Part shown: in pieces, positions 17,272-27,558 of the stretch
Layout of the letters: every line of letters begins with the position of its first letter
Numbering within the stretch: position 1 is the stretch's first letter
NCBI GenBank assembly: GCA_029960065.1
Contig: JASCOF010000002.1
Coordinates: forward strand, 372,001 to 436,000
DNA length: 64,000 bases
Source: Flavobacteriaceae bacterium PS02336
GTDB lineage: Bacteria; Bacteroidota; Bacteroidia; Flavobacteriales; Flavobacteriaceae
Reading direction: 5' to 3'
The notes under the pieces: model-generated
The model's database searches: none
What the model saw: the letters and a program-made list of their open reading frames with translations, nothing else
Told to the model about the DNA's origin: nothing
Program-made: the position numbers and the translations under genes

Positions 17272-18909
17272 ATGAGTCATATAAAACCTCTTAAATTATC
17301 TGCTTTTGCATTACTTGTTTTAGCAGGCTGCAGTGCAAGTATGCAGGCACAAAAAGCAGCGCCAAAACAGCCAATTGTTGCTCCTTTAGCAGTTGTAAAA
17401 AAAGCACCAGTTAGTGAAAATGAATTAAAAAGATGGAGTCATTTAGATTTAGTAAAAGATTCTATTCCAGGAATGAGTGTAGACAGAGCTTGGGCTGAAT
17501 TACTGCAAGGTAAAACAGGTAAAAAAGTTATTGTAGGTATTGTAGATTCTGGTGTGGATATCGAGCATGAAGATCTTCAGGGAATGATCTGGACAAATAC
17601 TAAAGAAATTCCAGGAAACGGAATCGACGATGATAAAAACGGATTTATCGATGATGTTCATGGATGGAATTTCCTTGGAAACGCCGTTCACGAAAACCTA
17701 GAAATGACACGTGTCGTTAAAAAAGGCGATGACGGATCTGCTCAATACAAAGCAGCTTTAGCACAATATAATGAAAAATACGAGGAAGCTTTAAAAGACA
17801 AAGAACAGGTAGATATGCTGTTGGGCTTTCATAATACAATACAAAAAGCACTAAACAAAACCACTTATAAAATTGAAGATTTAAGCACTATAACTTCAAC
17901 AGATCCTAATGTTGCAAGAAGTAAAGCTGTAATGACTCAGATTTTTACAAATGCAGGACCAACTTTTGATCCAGAAGCAGATTTTGGAGAATATAAAGAA
18001 CAGGTTTACGATCAATTGAACTACAATTTGAATAAAGAATTCGACGGTAGAAAAATTGTAGGCGATAATTCTGAAGATATTAAAGATGCTCATTATGGAA
18101 ATAATGTGGTTTTTGGTCCAGACAAAGAAAAAGCACTTCACGGAACTCACGTAGCCGGAATTATTGCACAAATTCGCGGGAATAATTTGGGTGGAGACGG
18201 AGTAGCTTCGCCAAATGTTGAAATCTTAACGGTGAGAGCCGTGCCAGATGGTGATGAGTACGATAAAGATATCGCTTTGGCAATTCGTTATGCAGTAGAT
18301 AATGGGGCAAAAGTAATTAACGGAAGTTTCGGAAAAAGTTTTTCTCCGCATAAGCAATGGGTTTATGATGCTATTAAATATGCAGCTAAAAAAGATGTTT
18401 TAATTGTTCACGCTGCAGGTAATGACGGTTACAATATTGATGAAACAAAAAACATCAATTACCCAAATGACTCTGAAGACAATGTAAAAGAATTTGCAGA
18501 TAATTTAATTACAATTGGAGCAATTAATAAAGAATATGGTGAAAATGTTGTTGCAGGATTTTCGAACTTCGGAAAAATCAATGTAGACGTTTTTGCTCCA
18601 GGAGAAGAAATTTACGCAACAGTTCCAAATAACAAATACAAATATTTACAAGGAACTTCAATGGCGTCTCCAAACGCTGCTGGTGTTGCAGCTTTGATTC
18701 GTTCCTACTATCCAAAATTAAAAGCAGCTCAAGTTAAGAAGATTTTAATGGATTCTGGAGTTGCGCTTCCTGCAAAAGTTGTTTTAGGATCAAGTCCAAA
18801 TCCACAGGAAAAACCAGTTGCAGTTTCTTCAGCAGAATCATCAAAAACAGCAAAGATGGTAAACGCTTACAATGCTTTATTAATGGCAGAAAAAATGTCT
18901 AAAAAGTAA
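17272..18909 (+). CDS. S8 family (subtilisin-like) serine peptidase lipoprotein
   Basis: A 545-residue peptidase with a lipoprotein signal (LVLAGC, Cys 20). The catalytic triad is visible: Asp in GIVDSGVDIEHEDL (about residue 90), His in LHGTHVAGIIAQ (about 290) and Ser in GTSMASPNAAG (about 463). The roughly 200-residue stretch between Asp and His is a large insertion rich in charged helices, as in several Bacteroidota S8 proteins. The C-terminal 50 residues are low-complexity. No T9SS domain is present, so it probably stays lipid-anchored. The M1 peptidase gene follows after a hairpin. Confidence 0.93.
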   Translation: MSHIKPLKLSAFALLVLAGCSASMQAQKAAPKQPIVAPLAVVKKAPVSENELKRWSHLDLVKDSIPGMSVDRAWAELLQGKTGKKVIVGIVDSGVDIEHEDLQGMIWTNTKEIPGNGIDDDKNGFIDDVHGWNFLGNAVHENLEMTRVVKKGDDGSAQYKAALAQYNEKYEEALKDKEQVDMLLGFHNTIQKALNKTTYKIEDLSTITSTDPNVARSKAVMTQIFTNAGPTFDPEADFGEYKEQVYDQLNYNLNKEFDGRKIVGDNSEDIKDAHYGNNVVFGPDKEKALHGTHVAGIIAQIRGNNLGGDGVASPNVEILTVRAVPDGDEYDKDIALAIRYAVDNGAKVINGSFGKSFSPHKQWVYDAIKYAAKKDVLIVHAAGNDGYNIDETKNINYPNDSEDNVKEFADNLITIGAINKEYGENVVAGFSNFGKINVDVFAPGEEIYATVPNNKYKYLQGTSMASPNAAGVAALIRSYYPKLKAAQVKKILMDSGVALPAKVVLGSSPNPQEKPVAVSSAESSKTAKMVNAYNALLMAEKMSKK

Positions 18910-18930
18910 ACCTAAATACACTATTAATCT

Positions 18931-18959
18931 AATGGAAGAGTTCGCGCTCTTCCATTTTC
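18931..18959 (+). terminator. hairpin between the S8 and M1 peptidase genes
   Basis: AATGGAAGAG (18931-18940) pairs perfectly with CTCTTCCATT (18947-18956) around TTCGCG. The T-run after it is short, so termination may be partial. The M1 start is 16 bases beyond the stem. Confidence 0.6.
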
Positions 18960-18972
18960 TATACCTATAAAC

Positions 18973-20853
18973 ATGCGAAAAATTATTTTACTTTCTTTCT
19001 TGAGCTTTGGGTTAAACACTGCTTTTGCTCAAAGTACCTCATATTGGCAGCAGCATGCCGATTATAAAATGGAGGTTTCTATGGATGTAAAAAACTACCA
19101 GTACAAAGGAAAACAAGAATTGGTATACACTAACAATTCTCCTGATACGCTGAAAAAAGTATTTTATCATTTATTTCCAAATGCTTTTCAACCGGGAAGC
19201 GAAATGGATGCACGTCTTCATTTCATCAAAGATCCAGACGGAAGAATGGTAAATAAAACAAAAGATGCCAATGGAAAAGACATCAAACAAAGCAGAATAG
19301 AGACTTTAAAGCCAAATGAAATTGGATTTTTAAAGATTACAAACTTTAAGCAAGATGGTGCTGCCGCTCAAACAAGAGTTTCGGGAACTATTTTAGAAGT
19401 TACTTTGGCAAAGCCGATTTTACCAAATTCTAAAACAACATTTACATTAGATTTTGACGGGCAGGTTCCAGTTCAGATTCGTCGTTCAGGAAGAAATAAT
19501 TCTGAAGGAATTGAGCTTTCAATGTCACAATGGTATCCAAAATTAGCCGAATTTGATTTTGAAGGATGGCACGCAGATCCTTACATCGCAAGAGAATTTC
19601 ATGGTGTTTGGGGGAATTTTGACGTAAAAATTACAATCGATAAAGAATATACAATTGGAGGTTCTGGATATTTACAAGATAAAAATTCAATCGGACACGG
19701 TTATGAAGATGCCGGAGTAACAGTTACTTATCCTAAAAAGGCAAAAACGCTGACATGGCATTTTATTGCACCAAACGTTCACGATTTTACTTGGGCAGCA
19801 GATAAAGATTATGCTCACGATATTGTAAAAGGTCCAAACGATGTCGATTTGCATTTCTTCTACAAAAACACACCAAAAGTGGCAGAAAACTGGAAACAGT
19901 TAGAGCCTTTAATGGTAAAAGTTATGGATTATTACAACAACAGAGTTGGACAATATCCGTATAAACAATATTCATTTATTCAAGGCGGTGATGGCGGAAT
20001 GGAGTATGCAATGTGTACGTTAATGTTAGGAAACGGAACTCTTGAAGGAATTCTTGGAACTGCAACTCACGAATTAGGACACTCTTGGTTCCAGCATATT
20101 TTGGCTTCAAACGAATCTAAACACCCTTGGATGGACGAAGGTTTTACAACTTATATCGAAGACAGTGCTTTGAATGAATTGAAAGGAGATAAAAAAGAAG
20201 TAAATCCGTTTAAAGGAAATTATGCCGCTTATTACAATTTAGTGAATTCTGGTAAAGAGCAGCCACAGACTACTCACGGAGATCGTTATGACGAAAACCG
20301 TCCGTATAGTATTTCTTCTTATATCAAAGGAAGCCTTTTCCTTTCGCAGCTAGAATATGTGATTGGAAAAGAGAATGTTGATGCGACTTTAAAAAGATAT
20401 TTCAACGATTTTAAATTCAAACATCCAACGCCAAACGATATCAAAAGAAGTGCTGAAAGAGTTTCTGGAGCAGAATTAGACTGGTATTTAACAGACTGGG
20501 CGCAGACGACCAATACAATTGATTACGGAATAAAAGACGTTGCAGATAACGCTGGAAAAACAACTGTTACATTAGAAAGAATTGGAAGAATGCCAATGCC
20601 AATCGATTTAAAAGTAGATTATACAGACGGAACTTCTGAAACATTCTATATTCCGTTAAGAATGATGAATTTCATTAAACCAAATCCAAACCCGAACCAA
20701 AAAAGAACCGTTTTAGAAGATTGGGCTTGGGCACAGCAAAACTATAGTTTTACAATTGAAAAAAGCAAAACAGCAATCAAAAAAATCACGATCGATCCAA
20801 GCGGATTAATGGCTGATGTAAAACAAACCAATAACGTTTTTGAAGTGAAATAA
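18973..20853 (+). CDS. M1 family zinc metallopeptidase (aminopeptidase N-like)
   Basis: A 626-residue exported peptidase with signal peptide MRKIILLSFLSFGLNTAFAQ. The zinc site is HELGHSW (about His 366, Glu 367, His 370), with the third ligand Glu 18 residues later in WMDEGFTTY (about residue 389). The exopeptidase GAMEN loop is replaced by GGMEYAM, as in other Bacteroidota M1 relatives. The N-terminal domain is beta-rich (YKGKQELVYTNNSPDTLKK). It probably cleaves peptides in the periplasm, perhaps alongside the upstream S8 protease. A strong terminator follows. Confidence 0.93.
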   Translation: MRKIILLSFLSFGLNTAFAQSTSYWQQHADYKMEVSMDVKNYQYKGKQELVYTNNSPDTLKKVFYHLFPNAFQPGSEMDARLHFIKDPDGRMVNKTKDANGKDIKQSRIETLKPNEIGFLKITNFKQDGAAAQTRVSGTILEVTLAKPILPNSKTTFTLDFDGQVPVQIRRSGRNNSEGIELSMSQWYPKLAEFDFEGWHADPYIAREFHGVWGNFDVKITIDKEYTIGGSGYLQDKNSIGHGYEDAGVTVTYPKKAKTLTWHFIAPNVHDFTWAADKDYAHDIVKGPNDVDLHFFYKNTPKVAENWKQLEPLMVKVMDYYNNRVGQYPYKQYSFIQGGDGGMEYAMCTLMLGNGTLEGILGTATHELGHSWFQHILASNESKHPWMDEGFTTYIEDSALNELKGDKKEVNPFKGNYAAYYNLVNSGKEQPQTTHGDRYDENRPYSISSYIKGSLFLSQLEYVIGKENVDATLKRYFNDFKFKHPTPNDIKRSAERVSGAELDWYLTDWAQTTNTIDYGIKDVADNAGKTTVTLERIGRMPMPIDLKVDYTDGTSETFYIPLRMMNFIKPNPNPNQKRTVLEDWAWAQQNYSFTIEKSKTAIKKITIDPSGLMADVKQTNNVFEVK

Positions 20854-20870
20854 TAGTAGAAAATAGTAAC

Positions 20871-20907
20871 AAAAAAGCCCTTAAATTTAGTTTTAAGGGC
20901 TTTTTTT
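20871..20907. terminator. bidirectional intrinsic terminator
   Basis: AAAAAAGCCCTTAAA pairs with TTTTAAGGGCTTTTTTT around a 5-base loop. It serves the convergent M1 peptidase and DUF418 genes. Confidence 0.92.
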
Positions 20908-20934
20908 ATCTCAAGTTTATTTAGAAATTATAGA

Positions 20935-22131
20935 TTAAACGGTTTTAATGTCAGGAATAATCTCCGGTTGTTTTTTCTTAAAAGGAACAAATTCCATATA
21001 ACTCGCAGATCTCCATAACCACTCGATTGGACCGTAATTGTATTTTGAAAGCCACCATTTACTTATAAATAACTGAATGATAAAGATGAAAATAGCCAAT
21101 AAAAAATAAAACCAATACGGCATTGAATCTGCAATACCAAAACCAATTCCAGAGAAAATCAGCGCTGCTAAAATATTTTGGCTCATATAATTGGTTAAAG
21201 TCATTTTACCGCCCGCACTAAAATAGCTAAAGACCGTTTTTAGTTTTCCATTGTTGTATAAAAGGCAGATTCCACTTGCTATAAAAACCATCGTACATAA
21301 AACCAGCCAGTAAAGCGGATGGAAAATTTTTAAAAATGGTGCCTTATAAATAATAGCAATATTAAATCCAATTCCGATAAGAAGAGCTGCAGCTAAACTA
21401 ATAATACAGACAGATTTTAAAACTCTCTTTAATTCTGTCAAACGCTCGAAAAAGTTTATTTTTTGCAGCAGAAATCCAAAGAGCATGCAGCCCAGCATTA
21501 CATAATGTGCCGTAATAGCATAACCTGGAATAATAATCTGCTCGTAAAATGAAGCAAGAAGATTAAATCTAAAAAAATCAATCCAGTTTCCAGAATGATA
21601 TAGTTTTAAATAATCGGGATTTGTTGCAATTGCAGGATGTTCAATTTTTATACCATTAACGTAAGCCATAACAAACGGAATAGTAAGGAAGATCACTGCA
21701 GAAATAATGGCTAAAGTTTTGGCAGAGCATCTGTAAAAAAGCAATAATACAAGTCCCAAAAAGGCATAATCCTTTAAGATATCGCCAAGCCAAAAAGCAG
21801 AATTAATAAAAGCTAAAATAAAAAGCAAAATCATTCGCCAGGCAAAAAAAGCAACAGGATTTTTTCCTTTAGACGCTACATTGTTAATTAAAATAGCAAA
21901 GCCGTAACCAAATAATAGCGTTAATAATGTCCAAGATTTTGCTGCGAAAAAATAGCGGTTAATAAATTGCAGCACTTGAGAAAAGGTATCGTGCTTAATT
22001 TCTTTTTCTATACCGATGTATAGAAAATCTAGGTAATTGCCAATTGCTACGCCTAATATAGCCCAGCCTCTAAGTATGTCGACAATTGCAGTTCTTTTGC
22101 TCTGCTCGACAGGATGATAAGAATTTTTCAT
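20935..22131 (-). CDS. DUF418-type polytopic membrane protein
   Basis: A 398-residue protein with about ten hydrophobic segments. The N-terminal RTAIVDILRGWAILGVAIGN fits the DUF418/acyltransferase-3-like family start. The C-terminal half contains GGKMTLTNYMSQN and WWLSKYNYGPIEWLWRSASY, the conserved DUF418 end. The family is thought to include membrane acyltransferases; the substrate is unknown. It is an isolated gene. Confidence 0.85.
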   Translation of the reverse strand: MKNSYHPVEQSKRTAIVDILRGWAILGVAIGNYLDFLYIGIEKEIKHDTFSQVLQFINRYFFAAKSWTLLTLLFGYGFAILINNVASKGKNPVAFFAWRMILLFILAFINSAFWLGDILKDYAFLGLVLLLFYRCSAKTLAIISAVIFLTIPFVMAYVNGIKIEHPAIATNPDYLKLYHSGNWIDFFRFNLLASFYEQIIIPGYAITAHYVMLGCMLFGFLLQKINFFERLTELKRVLKSVCIISLAAALLIGIGFNIAIIYKAPFLKIFHPLYWLVLCTMVFIASGICLLYNNGKLKTVFSYFSAGGKMTLTNYMSQNILAALIFSGIGFGIADSMPYWFYFLLAIFIFIIQLFISKWWLSKYNYGPIEWLWRSASYMEFVPFKKKQPEIIPDIKTV

Positions 22132-22253
22132 TTGATTGATGAATTTGTTGTGATTTGATTGATGATTTTGGAATAAACTTGATTAATGTTTAAACGCAAT
22201 CAAAAGTACATAAATTATACAATCAGTATTTTTTTCTTATAAAGAAAATTCAT

Positions 22254-22290
22254 AAAAAAAAGCGTGTTACTTATTAGAATAACACGCTTT
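22254..22290 (-). terminator. intrinsic terminator of the threonine dehydrogenase gene
   Basis: AAAGCGTGTTA (22259-22269) pairs with TAACACGCTTT (22280-22290). On the minus strand the stem is followed by a run of T. Confidence 0.9.
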
Positions 22291-22309
22291 AAAATTTTAT
22301 CATTTCATA

Positions 22310-23248
22310 TTATGCCAAATGCTCCAGCATATCTTTAGTCATCGATTCCAAATCAAATTTATGACTCCATCCCCAGTCTTCTCTGGCTTCAGTATCATCA
22401 ATACTTGCCGGCCAGCTGTCTGCAATTTTCTGACGAAAATCAGGATTATAAGTAATTTCAAACTCAGGGATATGTTTTTTGATTTCTGCAGCAATTTCAG
22501 TAGGTGTAAAACTCATAGCTGCCAAATTGTATGAAGAGTGTATTTTGATCTGCTCAACAGGTGCTTTCATAATATTGATTGTAGCATCGATTGCATCATC
22601 CATGTACATCATCGGCATTTTAGTTTCAGATGATAAAAAGCATTCGTATTTTTTATCGGCAATAGCCTTATAAAAAATATCAACCGCATAATCTGTTGTT
22701 CCGCCTCCAGGAGGTGTAGACCAGCTGATTAAGCCTGGATAACGAATACTTCGAACATCAACGCCATAAATATTATGATAATATTCGCACCATCTTTCAC
22801 CAGATTGTTTACTAATTCCGTAAACAGTCGAAGGTTCCATTATAGTATATTGTGGTGTGTTTTCTTTTGGAGTTGTTGGCCCGAAAACGGCAATACTCGA
22901 AGGCCAGAAAATTTTCTGAATCTTTTTAGCTTTTGCTAAATTCAAAACGTGAAAAAGAGAATTCATATTTAAATCCCAAGCAAAAGCAGGATTTTTTTCA
23001 GCTGTAGCCGATAAAAGTGCCGCCATCAAATAAACATCAGTAATTTTATGTACTTCAACTAAATGTTCTATTTGATTAAAATCTAAAGCATTGACCACTT
23101 CAAAAGGTCCCGAATTAACAACGTCAGTATTTAATTTTCGTATATCGGAAGCGATTACATTTTCGGTTCCGTATAATTTACGCAGTTTTTGCGTCAGCTC
23201 TGTTCCAATCTGACCACAGGCACCAATGATTAATATTTTAGGATTCAT
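22310..23248 (-). CDS. L-threonine 3-dehydrogenase, short-chain (epimerase-like) type
   Basis: A 312-residue NAD-dependent SDR enzyme. The Rossmann motif is IIGACGQIGTELTQKL. The catalytic Ser/Tyr/Lys are in WPSSIAVFGP and STVYGISKQSGERW, and SIRYPGLISWSTPPGGGTTD is characteristic of UDP-galactose-epimerase-like threonine dehydrogenases. These oxidise L-threonine to 2-amino-3-ketobutyrate in threonine catabolism. A frame extension to 23311 has no family match and overlaps the TATATTTG box at 23269-23276, so the start at 23248 is used. No 2-amino-3-ketobutyrate CoA ligase is in the window. Confidence 0.92.
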   Translation of the reverse strand: MNPKILIIGACGQIGTELTQKLRKLYGTENVIASDIRKLNTDVVNSGPFEVVNALDFNQIEHLVEVHKITDVYLMAALLSATAEKNPAFAWDLNMNSLFHVLNLAKAKKIQKIFWPSSIAVFGPTTPKENTPQYTIMEPSTVYGISKQSGERWCEYYHNIYGVDVRSIRYPGLISWSTPPGGGTTDYAVDIFYKAIADKKYECFLSSETKMPMMYMDDAIDATINIMKAPVEQIKIHSSYNLAAMSFTPTEIAAEIKKHIPEFEITYNPDFRQKIADSWPASIDDTEAREDWGWSHKFDLESMTKDMLEHLA

Positions 23249-23556
23249 TTTGATGATTTTTAGAGAGACAAATATAACGTTTTCGCAAATACTTACGATT
23301 TTTAGAATCATAAATTATAAATTCGACAATTAAAAAGTTTGTTTGTTGGATTATTCTCTTTTACAAGGGTGTGTCTTTGTGCCTTTTTATTTTCTGTAAA
23401 AAAGGCCATTTTTAGCAATAAGAAAATGTAATAAAATCATCTAAATAGCCTTATTCGGAGACAAAAAAATAACGATTGTTTATAGAATCTTTAGCAAAAA
23501 ACAGAATTCGTAATTGTAAATTTACTTTGTAACTTTGCACCCTAACATTTTATGAA
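23249..23556. promoter_or_regulatory. 308-bp divergent region with -7 boxes for both sides
   Basis: Minus-strand TATATTTG at 23269-23276 serves the threonine dehydrogenase gene. Plus-strand TAACTTTG at 23530-23537 serves the lipoprotein-mfd pair; its only nearby TTG, at 23514-23516, is too close to be a normal -33 box. Otherwise AT-rich with no reading frame. Confidence 0.45.
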
Positions 23557-24183
23557 ATGAAATATAAAATAGCGCTGTTTTTACTTTTAATTTTTGGAAT
23601 GCAATCATGTCAAAATGAGAATGAAAAGCGTCTTGCCGAGAATGCGAAAGAAGCTAAGAAAAAAGAAAAAATCTTTAATAATATTAATAAGGGCTGGACT
23701 TTTATAGATGAACCTATTAATGAGATTTCGGAAGCGAATGCAAAAAATTGGACAGAATGGCGTGATTTTTTAAAAGAAATAGGAGACAAACCCAGAAAAA
23801 CCATCGGGGCATTTCAGAAAAAATCGGCTGCGATTTCTAAAAAAGCCATGGCTTTAAACAATAATATTCCGGCAGAATTCAATCAGCCTCAAATAAAAAG
23901 CCGTATTTCTATTTTAATTACGAAAATAAAAATGCTGGATTTGTTTATTCATTTAAATACAATTCCAGATGATAAAGTAGTTTTTCTAGTTCAGGAAATC
24001 AATAAAGAATTGATTTCATTGGAAAGACAAATGGATAAAATTGTCGAGAAAGCCAAAATACCAAAAGAAGAAGGAGAAGCGGATTTCCTTAAAATGTTAG
24101 ACACAACCCGAGCAATTCCGAATTCGAGTACGCCTCAGGTTCCTATACAACCAACAGATCAAAACGCACCAAAAGTTGAGTAA
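23557..24183 (+). CDS. helical lipoprotein coupled to mfd, unknown function
   Basis: A 208-residue protein beginning MKYKIALFLLLIFGMQSCQN, a lipoprotein signal with Cys 18. The mature part is lysine/glutamate-rich and predicted mostly helical; the last 25 residues are proline/glutamine-rich (TPQVPIQPTDQNAPKVE). I do not recognise a family. Its stop codon overlaps the start of mfd (TTGAGTAA, 8 bases), which implies one transcript and translational coupling. A functional link between an envelope lipoprotein and a DNA-repair translocase is not obvious. Confidence 0.85.
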   Translation: MKYKIALFLLLIFGMQSCQNENEKRLAENAKEAKKKEKIFNNINKGWTFIDEPINEISEANAKNWTEWRDFLKEIGDKPRKTIGAFQKKSAAISKKAMALNNNIPAEFNQPQIKSRISILITKIKMLDLFIHLNTIPDDKVVFLVQEINKELISLERQMDKIVEKAKIPKEEGEADFLKMLDTTRAIPNSSTPQVPIQPTDQNAPKVE

Positions 24184-27100
24184 AAACGCCTTATATACCA
24201 TTTACGATAATCTGCCGAAAGCACAGCAGATAGCTGCCAATTTACTAGAAGGGAATCAGATAAAAATGAGCCTTAGCGGTTTATTGGGATCTTCAGTTTC
24301 TTTTATAATTCGTTCTGTTTTTAAGAAAACAGAACTTCCTTTTTTAATTATTCTGGATAACAAAGAAGAAGCGGCTTATTATTTAAACGATTTGGAACAA
24401 ATGATTGGCGAACAGGATGTATTATTTTATCCCGCTTCATTTCGCCGTCCATACCAAATTGAAGAAACAGACAATGCTAATGTTTTGCTTCGCGCTGAGG
24501 TTTTAAACAGAATCAATTCCAGAAAAAAACCTGCCGTAATTGTAACTTATCCCGAAGCCATTTTTGAAAAAGTTGTTACGCGCCAGCAATTAGATAAAAA
24601 CACTTTAAAGGTAGCTTTGAATGATAAAATTTCGATTGATTTTATCAACGAAGTTTTGTTCGAATACGAATTTAAAAGAGTCGATTTTATTACAGAACCC
24701 GGAGAATTTTCGGTTCGTGGAGGAATCGTCGATGTATTCTCTTTTTCAAACGATCATCCGTATCGAATTGAATTTTTTGGAAATGAAGTAGACAGCATCA
24801 GAAGCTTTGATGTAGAAACGCAGTTATCTGTAGAAACCCATAAAAAAATCACGATTATCCCGAATGTCGAAAACAAGATATTTCAGGAAAACCGCGAAAG
24901 CTTCTTAGATTATATTGCGGAGAAAACAGTATTATTTATTCAAAATACCGACGGACTTTTTAGTCAGTTAGACAAACAATTTGCAAGGGCAGAAGAAGCT
25001 TTTGAGAAATTATCAAAAGAAATAAAACACGCCGAACCAGAACAGTTATTCTTAAATCAAAGTTCGTTTATAAAACGCGCGTTAGATTTTTCGATTGTTG
25101 AATTGGCTTCAAAACCAATTTTCAAAACGACTAAAAAATTTGAATTTCATATTCAGCCTCAGCCCTCTTTCAATAAACAATTTGATTTATTGCTGAATAA
25201 TCTGAGTGACAATCATTTTAACGGATACAAAAATTACTTGTTCTGTTCGAATGAAACACAGGCAAAACGTTTTCATGATATTTTTGAATCTTTAGACGAA
25301 GCCAATTCAGAGAATATTCGTAAACAATATAATACTGTGGTACTGCCTTTGTATCAAGGTTTTATTGATGAAGAAAATCAAATAACGGCTTATACAGATC
25401 ACCAGATTTTTGAGCGTTATCATAGATTTAATATCAAAAACGGTTATTCAAAAAAACAAAATATTACTTTAAAGGAATTAACGGCACTTTCGGTTGGTGA
25501 TTATGTAACGCATATTGATCACGGAATCGGAAAATTTGGCGGTTTACAGAAAATTCAAGTAGAAGGCAAAACGCAGGAAGCCATAAAATTGGTTTATGCT
25601 GATAATGATATTGTATATGTAAGTATTCATTCGCTTCATAAAATTTCCAAGTACAACGGAAAAGATGGTGCTCCGCCTAAAATTTATAAATTAGGATCGA
25701 ACGCTTGGAAAGTTTTAAAACAGAAAACCAAAGCACGTGTCAAACATATTGCGTTCAATTTGATTCAGTTATATGCAAAACGACGTTTAGAAAAAGGATT
25801 TCAATTTGCGCCTGACAGTTATTTGCAAAATGAATTAGAGAGTTCGTTTATCTACGAAGATACTCCGGACCAAATGAAATCGACGCAGGAAGTAAAAGCT
25901 GATATGGAAAGCGATCGTCCAATGGATCGTTTGGTCTGTGGTGATGTTGGTTTCGGAAAAACGGAGGTTGCGATTCGTGCTGCTTTTAAAGCGGTTGACA
26001 ATAGCAAACAAGTGGCTGTTTTAGTTCCTACAACTATTTTAGCGTATCAGCATTTTAGAACTTTTTCGGAACGTTTGAAAGATATGCCGGTTACAATTGG
26101 TTATTTAAACCGATTTAGAACGGCAAAACAAAAAACACAGACTTTAAAAGATTTAGCCGAAGGAAAACTCGATATCGTAATTGGAACACACCAATTGGTA
26201 AACAAAAATGTAGTTTTTAAAGACTTAGGTTTATTGATTGTCGATGAAGAACAAAAGTTTGGTGTAAACGTAAAAGATAAATTGAAAACTATTGCCGCCA
26301 ATGTTGATACGTTGACTTTAACTGCGACGCCAATTCCAAGAACGCTTCAGTTTTCATTAATGGCCGCTCGAGATTTATCGGTAATTACGACACCTCCGCC
26401 AAATCGTTATCCAATTGAAACGAATGTGGTTGGTTTTAATGAAGAGATTATTCGTGATGCGATTTCGTATGAAATTCAAAGAAACGGGCAGGTTTTCTTT
26501 ATCAATAACCGAATTGAAAATATCAAGGAAATTGCTGGAATGATTCAACGTCTGGTTCCAAATGCTAGAGTCGGAATTGGTCACGGACAAATGGATGGCG
26601 CCAAACTCGAAGAGTTGATGTTAGGTTTTATGAACGGAGATTTTGATGTTTTGGTCGCAACCACAATTATCGAAAGTGGTTTGGATGTTCCTAATGCAAA
26701 CACGATTTTCATCAACAATGCCAATAATTTCGGATTATCAGATTTACACCAAATGCGAGGACGCGTTGGTCGAAGCAATAAAAAAGCATTTTGTTATTTC
26801 ATCTGTCCGCCATATTCATCGATGACCGAAGATGCTAGAAAACGTATTCAGGCTTTGGAACAATTCAGCGAATTAGGAAGCGGTTTCAATATTGCGATGA
26901 AAGATCTTGAAATTCGTGGTGCCGGAGATTTATTAGGCGGTGAACAAAGCGGTTTCATTAATGAAATTGGTTTTGATACGTACCAAAAAATCATGAATGA
27001 AGCGATCGAAGAATTAAAAGAAAATGAATTCAAAGATTTATATCCGGAAGAAAATAATATCGATACGAAAGAATACGTAAAAGACATTCAAATCGATGCC

Positions 27101-27541
27101 GATTTTGAGCTTTTATTCCCAGATGAATATATCAATAACGTTTCGGAACGTTTGGTTTTATACAACGAATTGGGAGCAATAAAAGATGAAGCTGGTTTAC
27201 AGGAATACGAAAGAAAACTGATTGATCGTTTCGGGCCTTTACCAAAACAAGCTATTTCATTGCTAAACAGCATCAGAATAAAATGGATTGCCACGAAAGT
27301 CGGAATCGAGAAATTAGTTTTGAAACAAGGCAAAATGATTGGTTATTTTGTATCAGATCAGCAATCAGATTATTACCAATCGGTGAAGTTTAGAAATGTT
27401 TTAAATTTTGTTCAGAAGCATAGTAATCTTTGTAAAATGAAAGAAAAACAAACCGTAAATGGCTTACGTTTGTTATTGACTTTTGAGAATGTGAAGTCTA
27501 TCAAACGTGCTCTTGAATTAATGGAGTTGTTTGAGGAGTAA
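24176..27541 (+). CDS. mfd: Mfd transcription-repair coupling factor
   Basis: An 1121-residue Mfd that removes stalled RNA polymerase from lesions and recruits UvrA. Order: UvrB-like N-terminal region (about 20-330), CarD-like RNA polymerase interaction domain starting at LSVGDYVTHIDHGIGKFGG (about 440), then the RecG-like SF2 helicase with Walker A GDVGFGKTEVA (about 588), DEEQ box (about 690), TLTATPIPRTLQ, and the late motif MRGRVGRSNKKAF, then the C-terminal D7 domain. The start is TTG at 24176; no ATG precedes residue 32, and family N-terminal similarity (LYTIYDNLPKAQQ) begins at once. It overlaps the lipoprotein gene by 8 bases. Confidence 0.96.
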   Translation: MSKNALYTIYDNLPKAQQIAANLLEGNQIKMSLSGLLGSSVSFIIRSVFKKTELPFLIILDNKEEAAYYLNDLEQMIGEQDVLFYPASFRRPYQIEETDNANVLLRAEVLNRINSRKKPAVIVTYPEAIFEKVVTRQQLDKNTLKVALNDKISIDFINEVLFEYEFKRVDFITEPGEFSVRGGIVDVFSFSNDHPYRIEFFGNEVDSIRSFDVETQLSVETHKKITIIPNVENKIFQENRESFLDYIAEKTVLFIQNTDGLFSQLDKQFARAEEAFEKLSKEIKHAEPEQLFLNQSSFIKRALDFSIVELASKPIFKTTKKFEFHIQPQPSFNKQFDLLLNNLSDNHFNGYKNYLFCSNETQAKRFHDIFESLDEANSENIRKQYNTVVLPLYQGFIDEENQITAYTDHQIFERYHRFNIKNGYSKKQNITLKELTALSVGDYVTHIDHGIGKFGGLQKIQVEGKTQEAIKLVYADNDIVYVSIHSLHKISKYNGKDGAPPKIYKLGSNAWKVLKQKTKARVKHIAFNLIQLYAKRRLEKGFQFAPDSYLQNELESSFIYEDTPDQMKSTQEVKADMESDRPMDRLVCGDVGFGKTEVAIRAAFKAVDNSKQVAVLVPTTILAYQHFRTFSERLKDMPVTIGYLNRFRTAKQKTQTLKDLAEGKLDIVIGTHQLVNKNVVFKDLGLLIVDEEQKFGVNVKDKLKTIAANVDTLTLTATPIPRTLQFSLMAARDLSVITTPPPNRYPIETNVVGFNEEIIRDAISYEIQRNGQVFFINNRIENIKEIAGMIQRLVPNARVGIGHGQMDGAKLEELMLGFMNGDFDVLVATTIIESGLDVPNANTIFINNANNFGLSDLHQMRGRVGRSNKKAFCYFICPPYSSMTEDARKRIQALEQFSELGSGFNIAMKDLEIRGAGDLLGGEQSGFINEIGFDTYQKIMNEAIEELKENEFKDLYPEENNIDTKEYVKDIQIDADFELLFPDEYINNVSERLVLYNELGAIKDEAGLQEYERKLIDRFGPLPKQAISLLNSIRIKWIATKVGIEKLVLKQGKMIGYFVSDQQSDYYQSVKFRNVLNFVQKHSNLCKMKEKQTVNGLRLLLTFENVKSIKRALELMELFEE

Positions 27542-27558
27542 AATTATTAAAGTTTTAC

